Shown here in pieces: positions 10,228 through 21,200 of a DNA stretch of 64,000 nt; the first letter of the stretch is position 1; each line of letters begins with the position of its first letter. Below the pieces are notes generated by a model, which was not told the DNA's origin, searched no databases, and was given only the letters and a program-made list of their open reading frames with translations. The position numbers and the translations under genes were made by a program. Location of the stretch: positions 29,515-93,514 of the forward strand of contig VXIS01000185.1 in NCBI GenBank assembly GCA_008704415.1, in the 5' to 3' direction. This stretch comes from Sphaerosporella brunnea (Eukaryota; Ascomycota; Pezizomycetes; Pezizales; Pyronemataceae).

Positions 10228-11915
10228 TCATGGGAAACAGCCGCATTTGTTCTTACAGTTCAAGGATCCAGCTAAAGAGTACCAGTAGCCCTCGTAGTCA
10301 TTCGTCTCATCGTTTACGCTCGTGTAGCCATTCGTGAGGTAATCATTCGTCTCATCGTTCACGCTCGTGTAGCCGTTCGTGAGGTAATCATTCGTCTCAT
10401 CGTTCACGCTCGTGTAGCCGTTCGTGAGGTAATCATTCGTCTGATAGTTCAGGCTCGTGTAGGCGTTCGTCAAGCGGTTCGTGCCGTGATCATCCGTTTC
10501 GTTGTTCAATGCCGTACAGTCTTGGTTCTCATAATAATCACGCTCTAGAAAGGAAGCCAAGACCAAGTCAAAATCGCCATCACAATCCGGCATTGTCTTG
10601 TCTGCGTGGTGGGGTGGATCCCTAGGCACGGGCATGATGCCTCCCGCCGAATCTTGACGTGAATTGTCAAGGGGTTTCGTGTGCTCGTCAGGGTTGGCCG
10701 CCGGGGATGCCATGGGCGTCCGAACAGTACCATTCTCGTCAAACCGCACTTCTTCAACGAAGGTCTCGGATACCCGTGTTCCGCTGTGCTGCGAGAAGTC
10801 CAGCAGTTGAGGGCACGTTTTAGTGGACAGATCCACACCTTGGGTGGAGTATTCACCGTCCAAAGAGTTAGGGCGGCCGCAGATATAGTCTCCGTGTTCG
10901 TCCAGAAAGCGCGCCAGCTCATTCACGGTCTTAACATCACCCAGTGCGTTGTCTTTCTTCACGTCTTCAGGTGTGGGCTGGCTGGCTCGTCTAGGTGCCT
11001 CATTTTGTCCTGCTGACATTGAAGCATCCACGGCAGTTGCCTGTTGTCCAGAAAATTGTCTCTGGCAGCGGTGATTCTGATGACGCGCTGCGGCGAATGA
11101 TTTTCGGCAGCGTTCGCATTTCCAGCGCCGCCAATGTGTCGTGCGAATGTGTTCCCTATCAGAGTTAGACGTTATATTACTGCTTATACGGTCCGAGTCG
11201 TTACGTACCGCACGTCATGGAAACGTCCGTAGAAAGCTTTCTCACACTTCGCTTCCAGATCCACTTTTTCGTCCCCCTCCAAGAGCTTTAACAAGCAAAT
11301 GGGGCAGTAAGCCTTCCCATGACGTTTCTTGAGGTGATCCCTGAGAACTTTGTGTGAGCAGAGGCTACAGTATTGTAGGTTAAGAAAAAACCTACAATCG
11401 TTCCTGATGCGTTTTAAACCGCGATCCGCATTCAGCTTTTCCATCAGATATGCTCTTTGTTTCCCTCTTTCCATCGGTCCTCTTTCTTTCCCTCCTAACC
11501 GCTTTTCTCATAACCGAGCACTCAAACCCGTTTTGGATCTTTTGCTTACTAGCCAAGTGGCCCAACTTCGTGCTGGATGTAGGGCTCGCTTCCCGAGCCC
11601 GCTTTTCCCCCTTTACCGGAGGTACGCTGATGTTGCCGTGTTGGCTCGGCTCATTTTGTTGCAGTGGAAAGGGTGTGGCCTCCACAGCCGCGGTGTCCGA
11701 AAGGCTGTCGCCTGTTGGTTGTATCGACTGAGCAGCAGCCCCCGCTAGTGGACTTGGAGGCACAGTCGATGTGTTTATAGGGTTCCATGGTGCCTCTTTA
11801 CGCCCTTCCCCTTGGAAACGGCGGATCGGTGACTGTACGTAGCGAAAGCCGTCAGAGATGGGTTCGAGTGATGCAGTGGCCGACAGACCACAGTGCTTAC
11901 CGCTTGAGGTTCCAT
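10228..11915 (-). CDS. Zinc-finger protein with C-terminal 15-residue repeats
   Basis: Likely structure: a 15-bp first exon (11901-11915, MEPQA), an intron at 11833-11900 with a GTAAGC donor and CTGAC branch site, a second exon from 11832, one more intron whose ends I cannot fix (between about 11560 and 11410), an exon ending at 11209, an intron at 11156-11208 (GTACGT donor), then a last exon to the TGA at 10228-10230. Fingers: CSLC with H-x4-H; CPIC-x30-H-x4-H, the same long-loop form as in the 6005-8144 gene; and CERC with RHQNH. The C-terminus carries four copies of a 15-residue unit. It is clearly related in layout to its convergent neighbour although identity is low. DNA or RNA binding is inferred only. 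Confidence 0.62.
10298..10477 (-). repeat. 45-bp tandem repeat, four copies, in frame
   Basis: Copies begin at 10298, 10343, 10388 and 10433. The middle two are identical and the outer two diverged. On the minus strand they encode the unit SVNDETNDYLTNGYT in the C-terminus of the zinc-finger gene. A fifth, weak copy may follow at about 10478-10520. Confidence 0.9.
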
Positions 11916-14014
11916 ATTACGAGCCTAGTATGCGGATGCCTGAAGAAACAAGATCCCGACGACCGGGTCCAGGGACGAGGCAGCAGGGGCCACAAGGAGT
12001 GGAAGGCAGAAGCAAAAATGTGAGGAGTCCCGCCTCCACAAGAACGCAAAATGGTGAGAGACCGGTATATTCCAGCAGCAGGCTGGAAGCTCTAGATGAG
12101 GCGGCGTGCAGACCAATGCTGAAAAAAAAGTCAGGCTGCACCTGCGGCGCGGGGTTACTATAAACGACACCTGTGTGCCGAACGAGTGCTATATCATGAA
12201 GAAGTGTGCAGAACCTGTGTGCAGAACCGGTGTGCTCACGGCGTCCGATGACACAGAGCTATACGTGGCGTCAGTCTTTTGGCTGGCTCTTTCAATGGGC
12301 GAGAAGAACGCCCCAACAAACAATTGCGAATGAAAAAGGTATATTTATGAAGATGAAGTTGAGAGAATCGACACACCTGGCGCGCCAATCAATGCACGCG
12401 GGCGATGAAGGCTAAGAATAAGAACCATCATGCATCGTCCTATGGTGGTGGCAGGAGTCGGCTCCAATGGTCGACATCGGAACAATAAGTGAAGCAACAC
12501 GAGCGTGAATCGGGCGGGGTCGGCGCTGGCACTGGAGGCTGAAAGTCCTAAAAGCACATAGATATTTATTTTTTCTGCAAGCGCCCTCGAGCCCCAAATG
12601 TACTGTGAATGCAAGTCCTAAAGGACGACAAAAACGATTCACTGCATATCCGGCCATACATACAATTCAGAATCACAATTCTAATTTGAACCTTTGCAGT
12701 TCCAATGCTTAACTACAGTTCCTAAAACGGCTCCATAATTCCTGTAGCTCAATATCAAGCAAATGTCATGTTCAAAGCTTTTCAAAAACGGCTTTTGTAT
12801 AGCAATAATACACCTACCAAGCTGGCAATTTTTTAAAGCTGAACCTGTTGAGATAGACTCAATTTGGTGGACTGCAGTTTTCTTGGGGACGTGAAAACTG
12901 TGCAACCCCGCTAAAATGCAGCATCCCTGTCGTGAGGATATTCACCTCTGATTTGGTGACGATATTTGAAGCACTTATGGGTGTCTGAAAATATTGAAAC
13001 ATTTTTTACAAGATCTTTTACATATGAAGTGTTAGATACGAGAGACTTGAGGTCAACAAGCAAGAACCGGTGTTCTGGTGTTGAGCAGAAAGCGCGCATT
13101 TTCGCCCACTTTTGGCGCGGTTTCACAGAATCACCAAGACTTTTGTCTAGGAACTGTATATAATTACTCCAGTCGGAAAAAATATCTCACACACATCACG
13201 TATCCCACTTTCGCCAAAGGTTTAGGGTTTTTACTGGCTCTGTGGCGTATGCATGTTGTGGTGGGTGGCGATGATCATGAGTAGGATCGCACCCTTGGGA
13301 ACGCACAGTCGGTCACTCGCAGCCTGGTGGGGGTCAATAAATACTATGTACACTTAAAACAAATATCATAATACCATACGTTTTGATACCTTTCTGGAAT
13401 CAATACAGAGCTTGAGGCAAAACTACACTGAAAAAAAATAAGGTTGTACCGATACTGAGTGACGGCTCATGGATCGCACTTTTTCCCCGCTGTTTCTCAA
13501 CGTCCGAGCCGCTCGCTCCCTCCCTAAATTGAACCCAATGCCATCTCCACAAAGGGAGCGTTCTAGAATGCGTAGGTTTACCTGGATATCGGATAGCTTG
13601 TCCGCGCGCTCTGCTGTAAGGCGATTCCTCTTTTTATCATGAATGAGGTTTCTAGTGGAAAATGAAAGCAGAGTTGGAAAGGGTGTTATTTCTTTCCCAA
13701 AAACTAAGAGCGTTGTCTGAAGTTTTCCCACGTAGGACTTTGACGGCTGCGATATTTGGCATACTAGCTACGAGCTTGTGCAGTGGCTGGATGCCGAGCT
13801 TCTTGATGTTGATGCCGCCGCCGCCGGCGCATCAAACAAAGTTTTATACCCCTCCCCTCTCAAGCGCTGTAATCTAGAGGGTAAAATTACTATACTGCGT
13901 ACCAGAAAGCTACCTAATCGAACCGTCTTTATCGACCCCAATGGCCTGGTGAGGACATTCGGTTCAACCGCTGGTCGGATTCTTGGAACGAGATTACACA
14001 AACTATTCGTAATT
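11916..14014. other. Intergenic
   Basis: No clear gene. From about 13778 to 14014 an open frame (LDAELLDVDAAAAGASN...) runs into the transposable element that starts at 14015. It may be a piece of an interrupted gene, but I do not recognise it. Confidence 0.4.
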
Positions 14015-14410
14015 AGGGGAGTTCAGACTGGCGAGTTTTCGCCGGGTTTTGGGGGTAAAACTTCGCGAAGTTTTGATGTCAAAACTTCACGGAAAAACCC
14101 TTGTGTCGAAACTTCTCCGGAGGCGGTTCTTCTTTTTTTGTAAAGTTTCGCTGGTTTCTCTCTCAGAAAGTTTCTCCGCTAGTGAATTTTTTTTTGCTCT
14201 GACTCCCCCATCCTTCGCTTTCTTTCCTTTACTTCACTTGCCAGTTGGAAAGAAGAGTTCGCTCGCCTAGACTCCTCCCGCTAAGAAAAACTTTTTTTTG
14301 ATCTACTTTTCCCCGGGGGAGTTCAGACCAAAACCAAGTTTTCCGTCTAGTTTTAACACGAAAACTTCACACCCAAAACCAAGCGAAAACCCGCCAGTCT
14401 GAACTCCCCT
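14015..14410. mobile_element. TIR element (MITE), 396 bp
   Basis: The ends are AGGGGAGTTCAGACTGGCG and its exact inverse, and similarity continues about 10 bp inward (28 of 29 bases). ATT flanks both sides, a possible 3-bp target duplication. A second copy of the terminal motif, GGGGGAGTTCAGAC, lies inside at about 14316-14328. AAAACTTC/GAAGTTTT motifs are repeated in both orientations. Non-coding. Confidence 0.78.
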
Positions 14411-17400
14411 ATTCTAACTCCATATGTTTGAGGAACACATTAGGTACATAAGTACTTATCTTTCACATTTCGATGATCGGGGCAGCCGAAAATAGGTTTC
14501 GGCCAGGCGGTGACGAGGTACAGATTGCCATTATGTTGTACAATACAAACACCGGGGATTACGGATTACATTTCTTCGTTTCAAACTCCTGCTGTTGTAG
14601 TATTACGATCATTGGATATCACTCGTAAAAATAGTGGTCACAGCGGACTATATCAGGGAATCATAACGCATCACTTTCTCAACAATCAACCGGAAAGCAA
14701 CGTCCGTTATGTGGTCAAGTTCAAGTCACGCCAAGCACAAGTTGGAATGCCGGCGCCAAATAGGTTTCTTCTGGCTTCGGAACACAATTGCACTCCGTAT
14801 TTGGTTGAGTAGCCGAGACTTGTCCCGCTGTGAACTCACAGCGGCTCTACCGCGCGCCTCAAAAGCTCCGTGTACGAGTCGTGCTATGCATACCGTGCGT
14901 ATGTAGTGCATGTTGGTTTTCGCCTTGGTACCAACGTAAACCCGGTCCTTTTCATGGCCCTTGCCATGAGCCTTTTGCGAACTGTTAACTTTGAACGATT
15001 GAAAGTACTTAACCGCAAGAGGGTCTTCGCAACATCATGAAACGGGCCGGTTTAAACCAGGTAGATTCCGGGCCACATCATCCATGGCTTTCCAACGTTT
15101 TGGTAAGTGGTTTTCTCACCTTCTCACCGCCTTACTACCACCACTTTGGCACGAGTATATACATGAAATGAACGTTACGCGTATACCTACGCCGGCGCCG
15201 AAGCAAACTCCCTCCTAGTGCGCCTCGCTAGCGTCTGCGCCTGACCCTTTATGTTAGTTATCCGCAACACCAGCGCCGGCCTTCCCGCGCTGCGACAGAT
15301 GGAAGGTTTCTTGGGGGGAACAAGCGAAGAAAGATACAAAGCAATCGAAGAAAGATGCAAAGCAATCGAAGAAAGATTCAAAGCAATCGTAGGTAATCCT
15401 CCTTGCGAGTCGTGATCTTTTTTTTCTGCGGCTCGGTCTCGGTTTTGTCGTGTTCGAGTAGGTTGGGTCTGAATCCTGATCTCAAAGTGGATCCCTGCGT
15501 GCTCTCCACCCCGCGTGCTAACGGGAAGCCACCACCACCCGGATCGCTTTGCAGCGGAACCATGGGAGAGTTTTGTTTCGCCTCCGTCCGAGCTTGGGTA
15601 AGCCGCGCCCGTTCTTTTTTTTTTTTTTTTTCCAATAAAGCGCAGGAGAACTCTCGAACGAGTGCACCGAGCGGCGGAGCTGTTCGCTTGGCTACGTTCC
15701 GTTCGCACGCGAGCGAGAGCGGGCACAAAAACTGTCGGAATTCCCGGCAGACTGGTGCGGCGGGGGTTTTGCTTGGTACGTTCGGCGTTTTCGTGTGGTG
15801 TCTTGTTTCGAGGCAACCGTTGCAGGCCAGGGGGCTGGGAAGGATCCCGATTGCTCTCGCCTTCGAACGCGTGCATTCGAATTGGGCCTGCGCTTGTTGA
15901 ATATTCAGAGGCGAGGCTGGCGCCGCTTCAATCTCATCGACCGATGGCCTGTGAGCGCAGGTATCCCATCTGGCATCCTTTTGTGTTGTTTATACCTCCG
16001 TTATAGCCATAGCTCTCGCTGATGGAACACCCAGGAGGAATATGTGTACCTATGTACCGAGCGCACCGTGCAAGGCAGCGCGACTATAATGAAGATGCCT
16101 ATTCATATCACGGCTCGCCGACCAATAAAGCCGACGAACAACTTACACGCTGTGGAAAGGGTCTGTGGGCTTGCAATGCCGTTGCCCATAATCACTCTGC
16201 TCTACTGATGCATCGAGATCAGGCACGCACACGCCAACCAACGACTTTGCAACAAGTTGTGTGTAGCGTCTCAGGAGCCAACAGCGATGCACTAAGTGTG
16301 ATTAATAAAATCCCTGGTGCCTCAAGGCCCATGGAAAGTAAATATCCTGGGCACGGCATCGAGGCTGACAGATACCACTCCCGTGGGATCGCTTGTCCAT
16401 CCACTCCGCAGCATTAACTTCGATTACTCCTTACTTCGACTCGCGCGAGGCAATACTTCCCTGCCTAGCGAACCCGGGCGGCTGGTTTGAGTGAGTGACA
16501 TGCCGATGCTTCTACGTACGACGCATCTGTCGGGTATGCGACGTTGAATGGCAATGGATGCCTTTTCTCCGGCCACCTGCAGATGGGTGCTGTCTCCCGG
16601 TGCCCTACCAACTCAGTTGGCACTCACTCCACATGATGTAGTTCTGTGTCGCCTTCGTTGGCAACGCAGGTTGGGTATTGCAACTCGACGTTGTGTTGCA
16701 ATTGCCGGTCTGCATGTATTCTGCATAGCGCTCCCCGTGCCGCCGGCTCGCCTTTGGGTATGCCTGCCTCTCATCTCCGCCTCACGTTAATGTCTGTTTG
16801 CTAAGTCTCCACCAACTTGAGCACGTCGGATGCGCACGCCTGTTTGCATTGCTGGGAAGCCGGCAAGCAAGGGTGGGCATTCGCACCGTCACATCGCCAG
16901 AGACCAACCAGCAGGGAACAATCCGCCTCGCCAGTGGGGTCCACCGGTGTGTTCCATATGTTCTGCCCCGATTCCCCACTCATGGCCGCCCGCCCGTCGT
17001 CCCAGCAACTGAAAAAAGCAAACCGCCGTGCTAGAATACCTGCCACCAGAAAAAAACGCAACGATCGCCAAGCAATCCGACCGACGTCTCGCTGGGCCAA
17101 TCATAGACTGCTCCACCACCCTTCTAACCCCAGAAATAGTTGGATTCACTTGTAGCTGCTGCATGCTGCATCCCACCCCCCCCCCCCCGGGCCCCACCTC
17201 CCCCATCTGAATTATGTATGTATAATGATGTCCAGGTGCTCGGGTTCACACCACACAGCCTCCCCAACACAGACTTGCCTTCCTTTCCTTGGATTATTGA
17301 CGACCCACTCTCTCGGTACTTAACGGCTCTGCCCTCGCTTCTTCAAATGTACCCGCCCCACACTCGTTAGCACAAAACCGCAACTTCAGTCAAAGGTTCC

Positions 17401-17590
17401 AACAAACACGACAGTGGTGACGAAGGAGGATCCCATAAAATACGGAGGCACTCCTCCAACAGAGGGAAAGGCGGCATAAGGGCAGCCACATCTGGGCCAC
17501 GACAACGATTACAACCTGCCGGTTGTGGTGGTTATCATTTCAGAGGCCGAATGGAGAGTCACCCCTTGGGCCAACCATCAATCTCATCTC
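14411..17590. other. Gene-poor stretch
   Basis: Long overlapping ORFs occur on both strands at about 15187-15900 and at 16022-16417, but none has a recognisable motif and opposite-strand frames are equally open, as expected in GC-rich non-coding DNA. Confidence 0.4.
15326..15388 (+). repeat. 21-bp tandem repeat, three copies
   Basis: Three units of GAAGAAAGATACAAAGCAAT plus one base, differing at one position each. On the plus strand each reads EERxKAI, a heptad; on the minus strand it falls in an open frame as SSIALxL. Confidence 0.85.
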
Positions 17591-18295
17591 ATGCCCGGCC
17601 ATAACTCAACACCTTCCCCATCTACTTCGCAGCCCTCTTCGATCGCAGCCAGTTTTAATTCTTTCTCTGCTTCCGCGCGTCCTTTCCCTTCCCGTCGTCT
17701 ACCACCACCACCACCACCACCACCACCACCACCACCACCACCACCACCACCACCACCCGAGAACTCGGAGCACTACACCGTTGAGCTGCTTTCCCGCTTC
17801 TCCTTCATCCAGGTGGATGACCAAATAGCGCTCGACACAGCAGAGTACGACCATAGCGACCTTGAAACCATCGCTTCCTCGTTCCGGCGGGATCGAAGCA
17901 CCGGTACAAAAGTGTTTCGAAATGCCCGCTTGCGGATCAAGCGCGAGGGGGATATGAAAAATCCAGAAGCCATGGAAGTGGATCTAGAAGTACCCACTCG
18001 GGGAGATCAGGGGATTACAGAACAGGAGAAAGAGAAGGAGAAGGAACGCAAACGGATCAAGCGGGAGCAGCGCAAGTCTAGGAGGACACAGAGAACGAAG
18101 GAGGGGGCGAAAGAGCTGGAAGAGGACAGCGGCGCAGGCCGAATGGAAGGAAGACGGGGGAATGGAGAGATCATTCAGGTCGTAGTGGCTTATTGCGAGT
18201 ACACCAGCAACCAAATCCTGCCTCTGTTTCCGATGGCCAGCGTCACCATCGCTACAGGCATCCATATCCACATCAACTTCCCTTGTGAGATCTAG
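17591..18295 (+). CDS. Hypothetical protein with polyproline run
   Basis: The frame is open from 17525. I place the start at the ATG at 17591 (MPGHNSTP), giving 234 residues. Visible features: a Ser/Pro-rich N-terminus, a run of about 19 prolines from a CCA microsatellite, then a more ordinary segment (ENSEHYTVELLSRFSFIQVD), then a very basic Lys/Arg/Glu-rich stretch likely to be helical or nuclear-localising. No known domain is recognised. Upstream exons may exist. The ordinary middle segment is the main reason to think it is translated; the reverse strand is also open in places, so this is a modest call. Confidence 0.45.
   Translation: MPGHNSTPSPSTSQPSSIAASFNSFSASARPFPSRRLPPPPPPPPPPPPPPPPPPPENSEHYTVELLSRFSFIQVDDQIALDTAEYDHSDLETIASSFRRDRSTGTKVFRNARLRIKREGDMKNPEAMEVDLEVPTRGDQGITEQEKEKEKERKRIKREQRKSRRTQRTKEGAKELEEDSGAGRMEGRRGNGEIIQVVVAYCEYTSNQILPLFPMASVTIATGIHIHINFPCEI
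17701..17757 (+). repeat. CCA trinucleotide microsatellite
   Basis: About 19 perfect CCA/ACC units, read as proline in the hypothetical gene. Confidence 0.95.
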
Positions 18296-21200
18296 AGGAG
18301 GGGGTGACTTATTACTTCTTTCACAGCCCTCCCCCGGCGGATTCTTGTTGGAACCCTTTTCATTTCATTCTTACCACTCCGTCCTTGCTAGGGCCTTTTC
18401 TTGTTATTCATTCGTCAACTCGGATTTACATTTCCTTCCACACACACGCTCATTCATCTCCCCTCTCAGCAGGGTTGTCGAATTATATCTTTCTTTTGTT
18501 CGTTTTATTTTATTTGATCTTTCGGTTACTTACCACATAAGTTATCATTTATTATCATCATTTGCAATATAACATATCGGCGCAAGTTCTTTCTTTGCAG
18601 GTTCTCGGATGGCGCGGCGCAGTACGGGCGGTTGGTGTTTTTTTTTTCTTTCTTTTTTTGAGATGTGCGGCGTTGGCGGGATTATTCGGGCAGGTTAAAT
18701 GCTTTTATTGTCTGTCTGTACCTTATGGCTACTCCCCTCTCCATGTACATATGATTGGGAGTGCATCTTTTGTTACCCACAACGATGGAAAATACGGCTT
18801 CAATGTGCCCCGGAATCGAAGCAACAAGTTCCCCTCATCTACTGATATAGATATGAAGGTTAGAGACTTGCAAGCCGAGGGAGTCAACAGCAATTATTTA
18901 GTGAAAAGCACACGCCCCAAAATTCTCGGTACCTACTTAATGTCTATATGTTACTCGTTCGCAGCCCGTCATGACTAGTCACTCGCCCCTAGTCGCCCGC
19001 GCACAGTAGGTTGGGACGCAAAATCTGTTCCGTCGATTCTTGCCAATGTTAACCTGGCCAAGAACCCTAGGCCTATCTTGCGGCTCAACGACGTTGCCGT
19101 GTAATCTTCGCCGGGATTTGCGGTCACAGACAAGGGGATAATGGCAGCAATGTCTGCGTCTATCCGCTGGCTGGTTGGACAAGGTCGGTTTGATAGGCAG
19201 ATATTGGGTATAAGTAAGACACGAAATCCCTCTCCCCACCTTCCCCCAGCTGGTGGCTCTCTACTAACAATGTTGTTGTTCAGCATCGAACGCGCGGAAA
19301 GAACGGTGCACCATCTGAGAGGTAATCAGGGCGGTCAGTAGCCGGCCGAAAAAGCCAGCCCCGCACCGGGCTGGGCTGACAGCCGGCGCACTGGCTATCA
19401 CAGTAGCCAGCCGGGCTGCAACGGCTGCATAAAATAGGCGAGTGACGCCAGGTGAAGCTCAGACCGTGACACCTCCGAGTGCGGCGACGAATACCCCACG
19501 GATCCTGCTCTATCCCACCTGTCACGATGAATGAACACAGTGACCCGAGTATGGAGCAACTGGAGAGCTAAGGTGACTTTATAGCCACGCCTTTCATGCA
19601 TGCATGGCGATGGAGATCTTCATCAAGGCAATGAGTGGTGTCGTTAGTCAGACAGAGCATACTACTATTACTCACACCAGAGCGTGCGGTTGCTCGCCAC
19701 CTGCGAGTAATGTGTACTTCGTAATACGACTGCGTTGTCCTTCACCTGCGAACGTCCGAGTTGCATAACTATATACGGATGTCTTATAGGTACCTTAGCC
19801 GGAGGCGGGGGTGTACAGAAAACTGTTATATAGGTATGATATGACTACGAGGTGCCGGGCACAGCATTTATTACAGCAGTAATGCACTTTTTGCCCAAAA
19901 ACTTAGGCAAAATAATGGTCTACCATGATGATAGAGCGAAAACCATTTTTTGCTGCTAACCATTATGCAACCATTATTTGAGATTATACGGTGGAAAGCT
20001 TAATTGGCTTGCTCCCGCACCATCACCGCAGCATCGCCATACGATGGCCATCTGACCCCGCGGCACTAGACATCTCATCGTCATATCATCATCATCATCA
20101 GTCGGTCTGTCCCCTCGCCTCCCTCAACCCCCAAAACAGAGGCGACATGACCAGTAAATGCAGCGTGAAAAAGTAACTGGGAGATGCGGAAGCCCGAAGC
20201 CTACGCGCTGCAGAGATATCCCTCCTTGAAAATCCCAACACCATCGTTGCGATTGTGCAAGCACGCGATGTCACTCGAAAAGCCCATGACGTCATTCGCC
20301 GTTTCATCATTGACATGTATGATATTTGCATTTTGGTAGGGGATACATCAGCGTTATGAGAGCATCCCGATAGACTCAATATTTAAATGTGAATGACCTT
20401 GCTTTTTTGCCAAGCATTGAATGATGTAACCATCATCAGGATTCAGGAATAAATTGGTCTCGTGAGGCTTTTTCGAGGAGCATCATGTTTTGAGGCAAGG
20501 AAAGCACTTCGAATAACGGCTATGTGAGGATGGGCCAAATAGAAATCATCTTGTGAGGTAGCCCTTATTCGCCAAAAACCATTATGCCATTATTTGAAAA
20601 CAACCAATATGACTCATAACCGTCACATATTCATTTGCTGAACCTCCCTTCCTGCTAAGGTAGGTACCGTAGAATCTCGCGCGGATGGGAGTGTGGCAAA
20701 GTCACTTGGCCACCTGGCAAAGTCACTGAGCCACGTCCCTTACTCGCGAGAAAATGCGGCAGGTAAGTAAGGTCTAACAAAGTCCCCACCGGAGGCGGCA
20801 TCCGAAGGAGTGCACCCCAGACGAGATCCTCGAAGATCCGATCCTGTTGCGGAGGCCGCCGTTGTCTAGGAGATGATGTAGACACAAGAAGGAACTGGCA
20901 AAGTTAAAAAAGTGGGGAGACTACCGCATCCACTCGGTAATAAGAACATGCCAGAACCAAAGGCGGTATATGCGGCTCAGCGACTGCGCCACGGGTTCCC
21001 GCGCGTAGGCCTGTGGTTGTGGCATGTGTAATTTACTACCGATCGTCTGCAACGTTTTAAGTCGCACGTTGCATCACGAGAGAATACATCTTTTGATATA
21101 TGTGCACTGGCAATGTTTTTTTCTTTCATTTGGACATGTTCGGCTTCGTTTCGGAAGTAGCGGTCAAGATGTGGGAGTCGACAACGTAAACCCGTGGTGG

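Noticed and set aside
10298..10477. Possible CRISPR-like array
   Set aside because: The 45-bp units are directly contiguous with no spacers and keep a protein frame; the organism is eukaryotic.
15187..15900. 229-codon minus-strand and 165-codon plus-strand ORFs
   Set aside because: Both strands are open over the same bases, the translation is low in conserved-looking content, and no motif or intron supports either.
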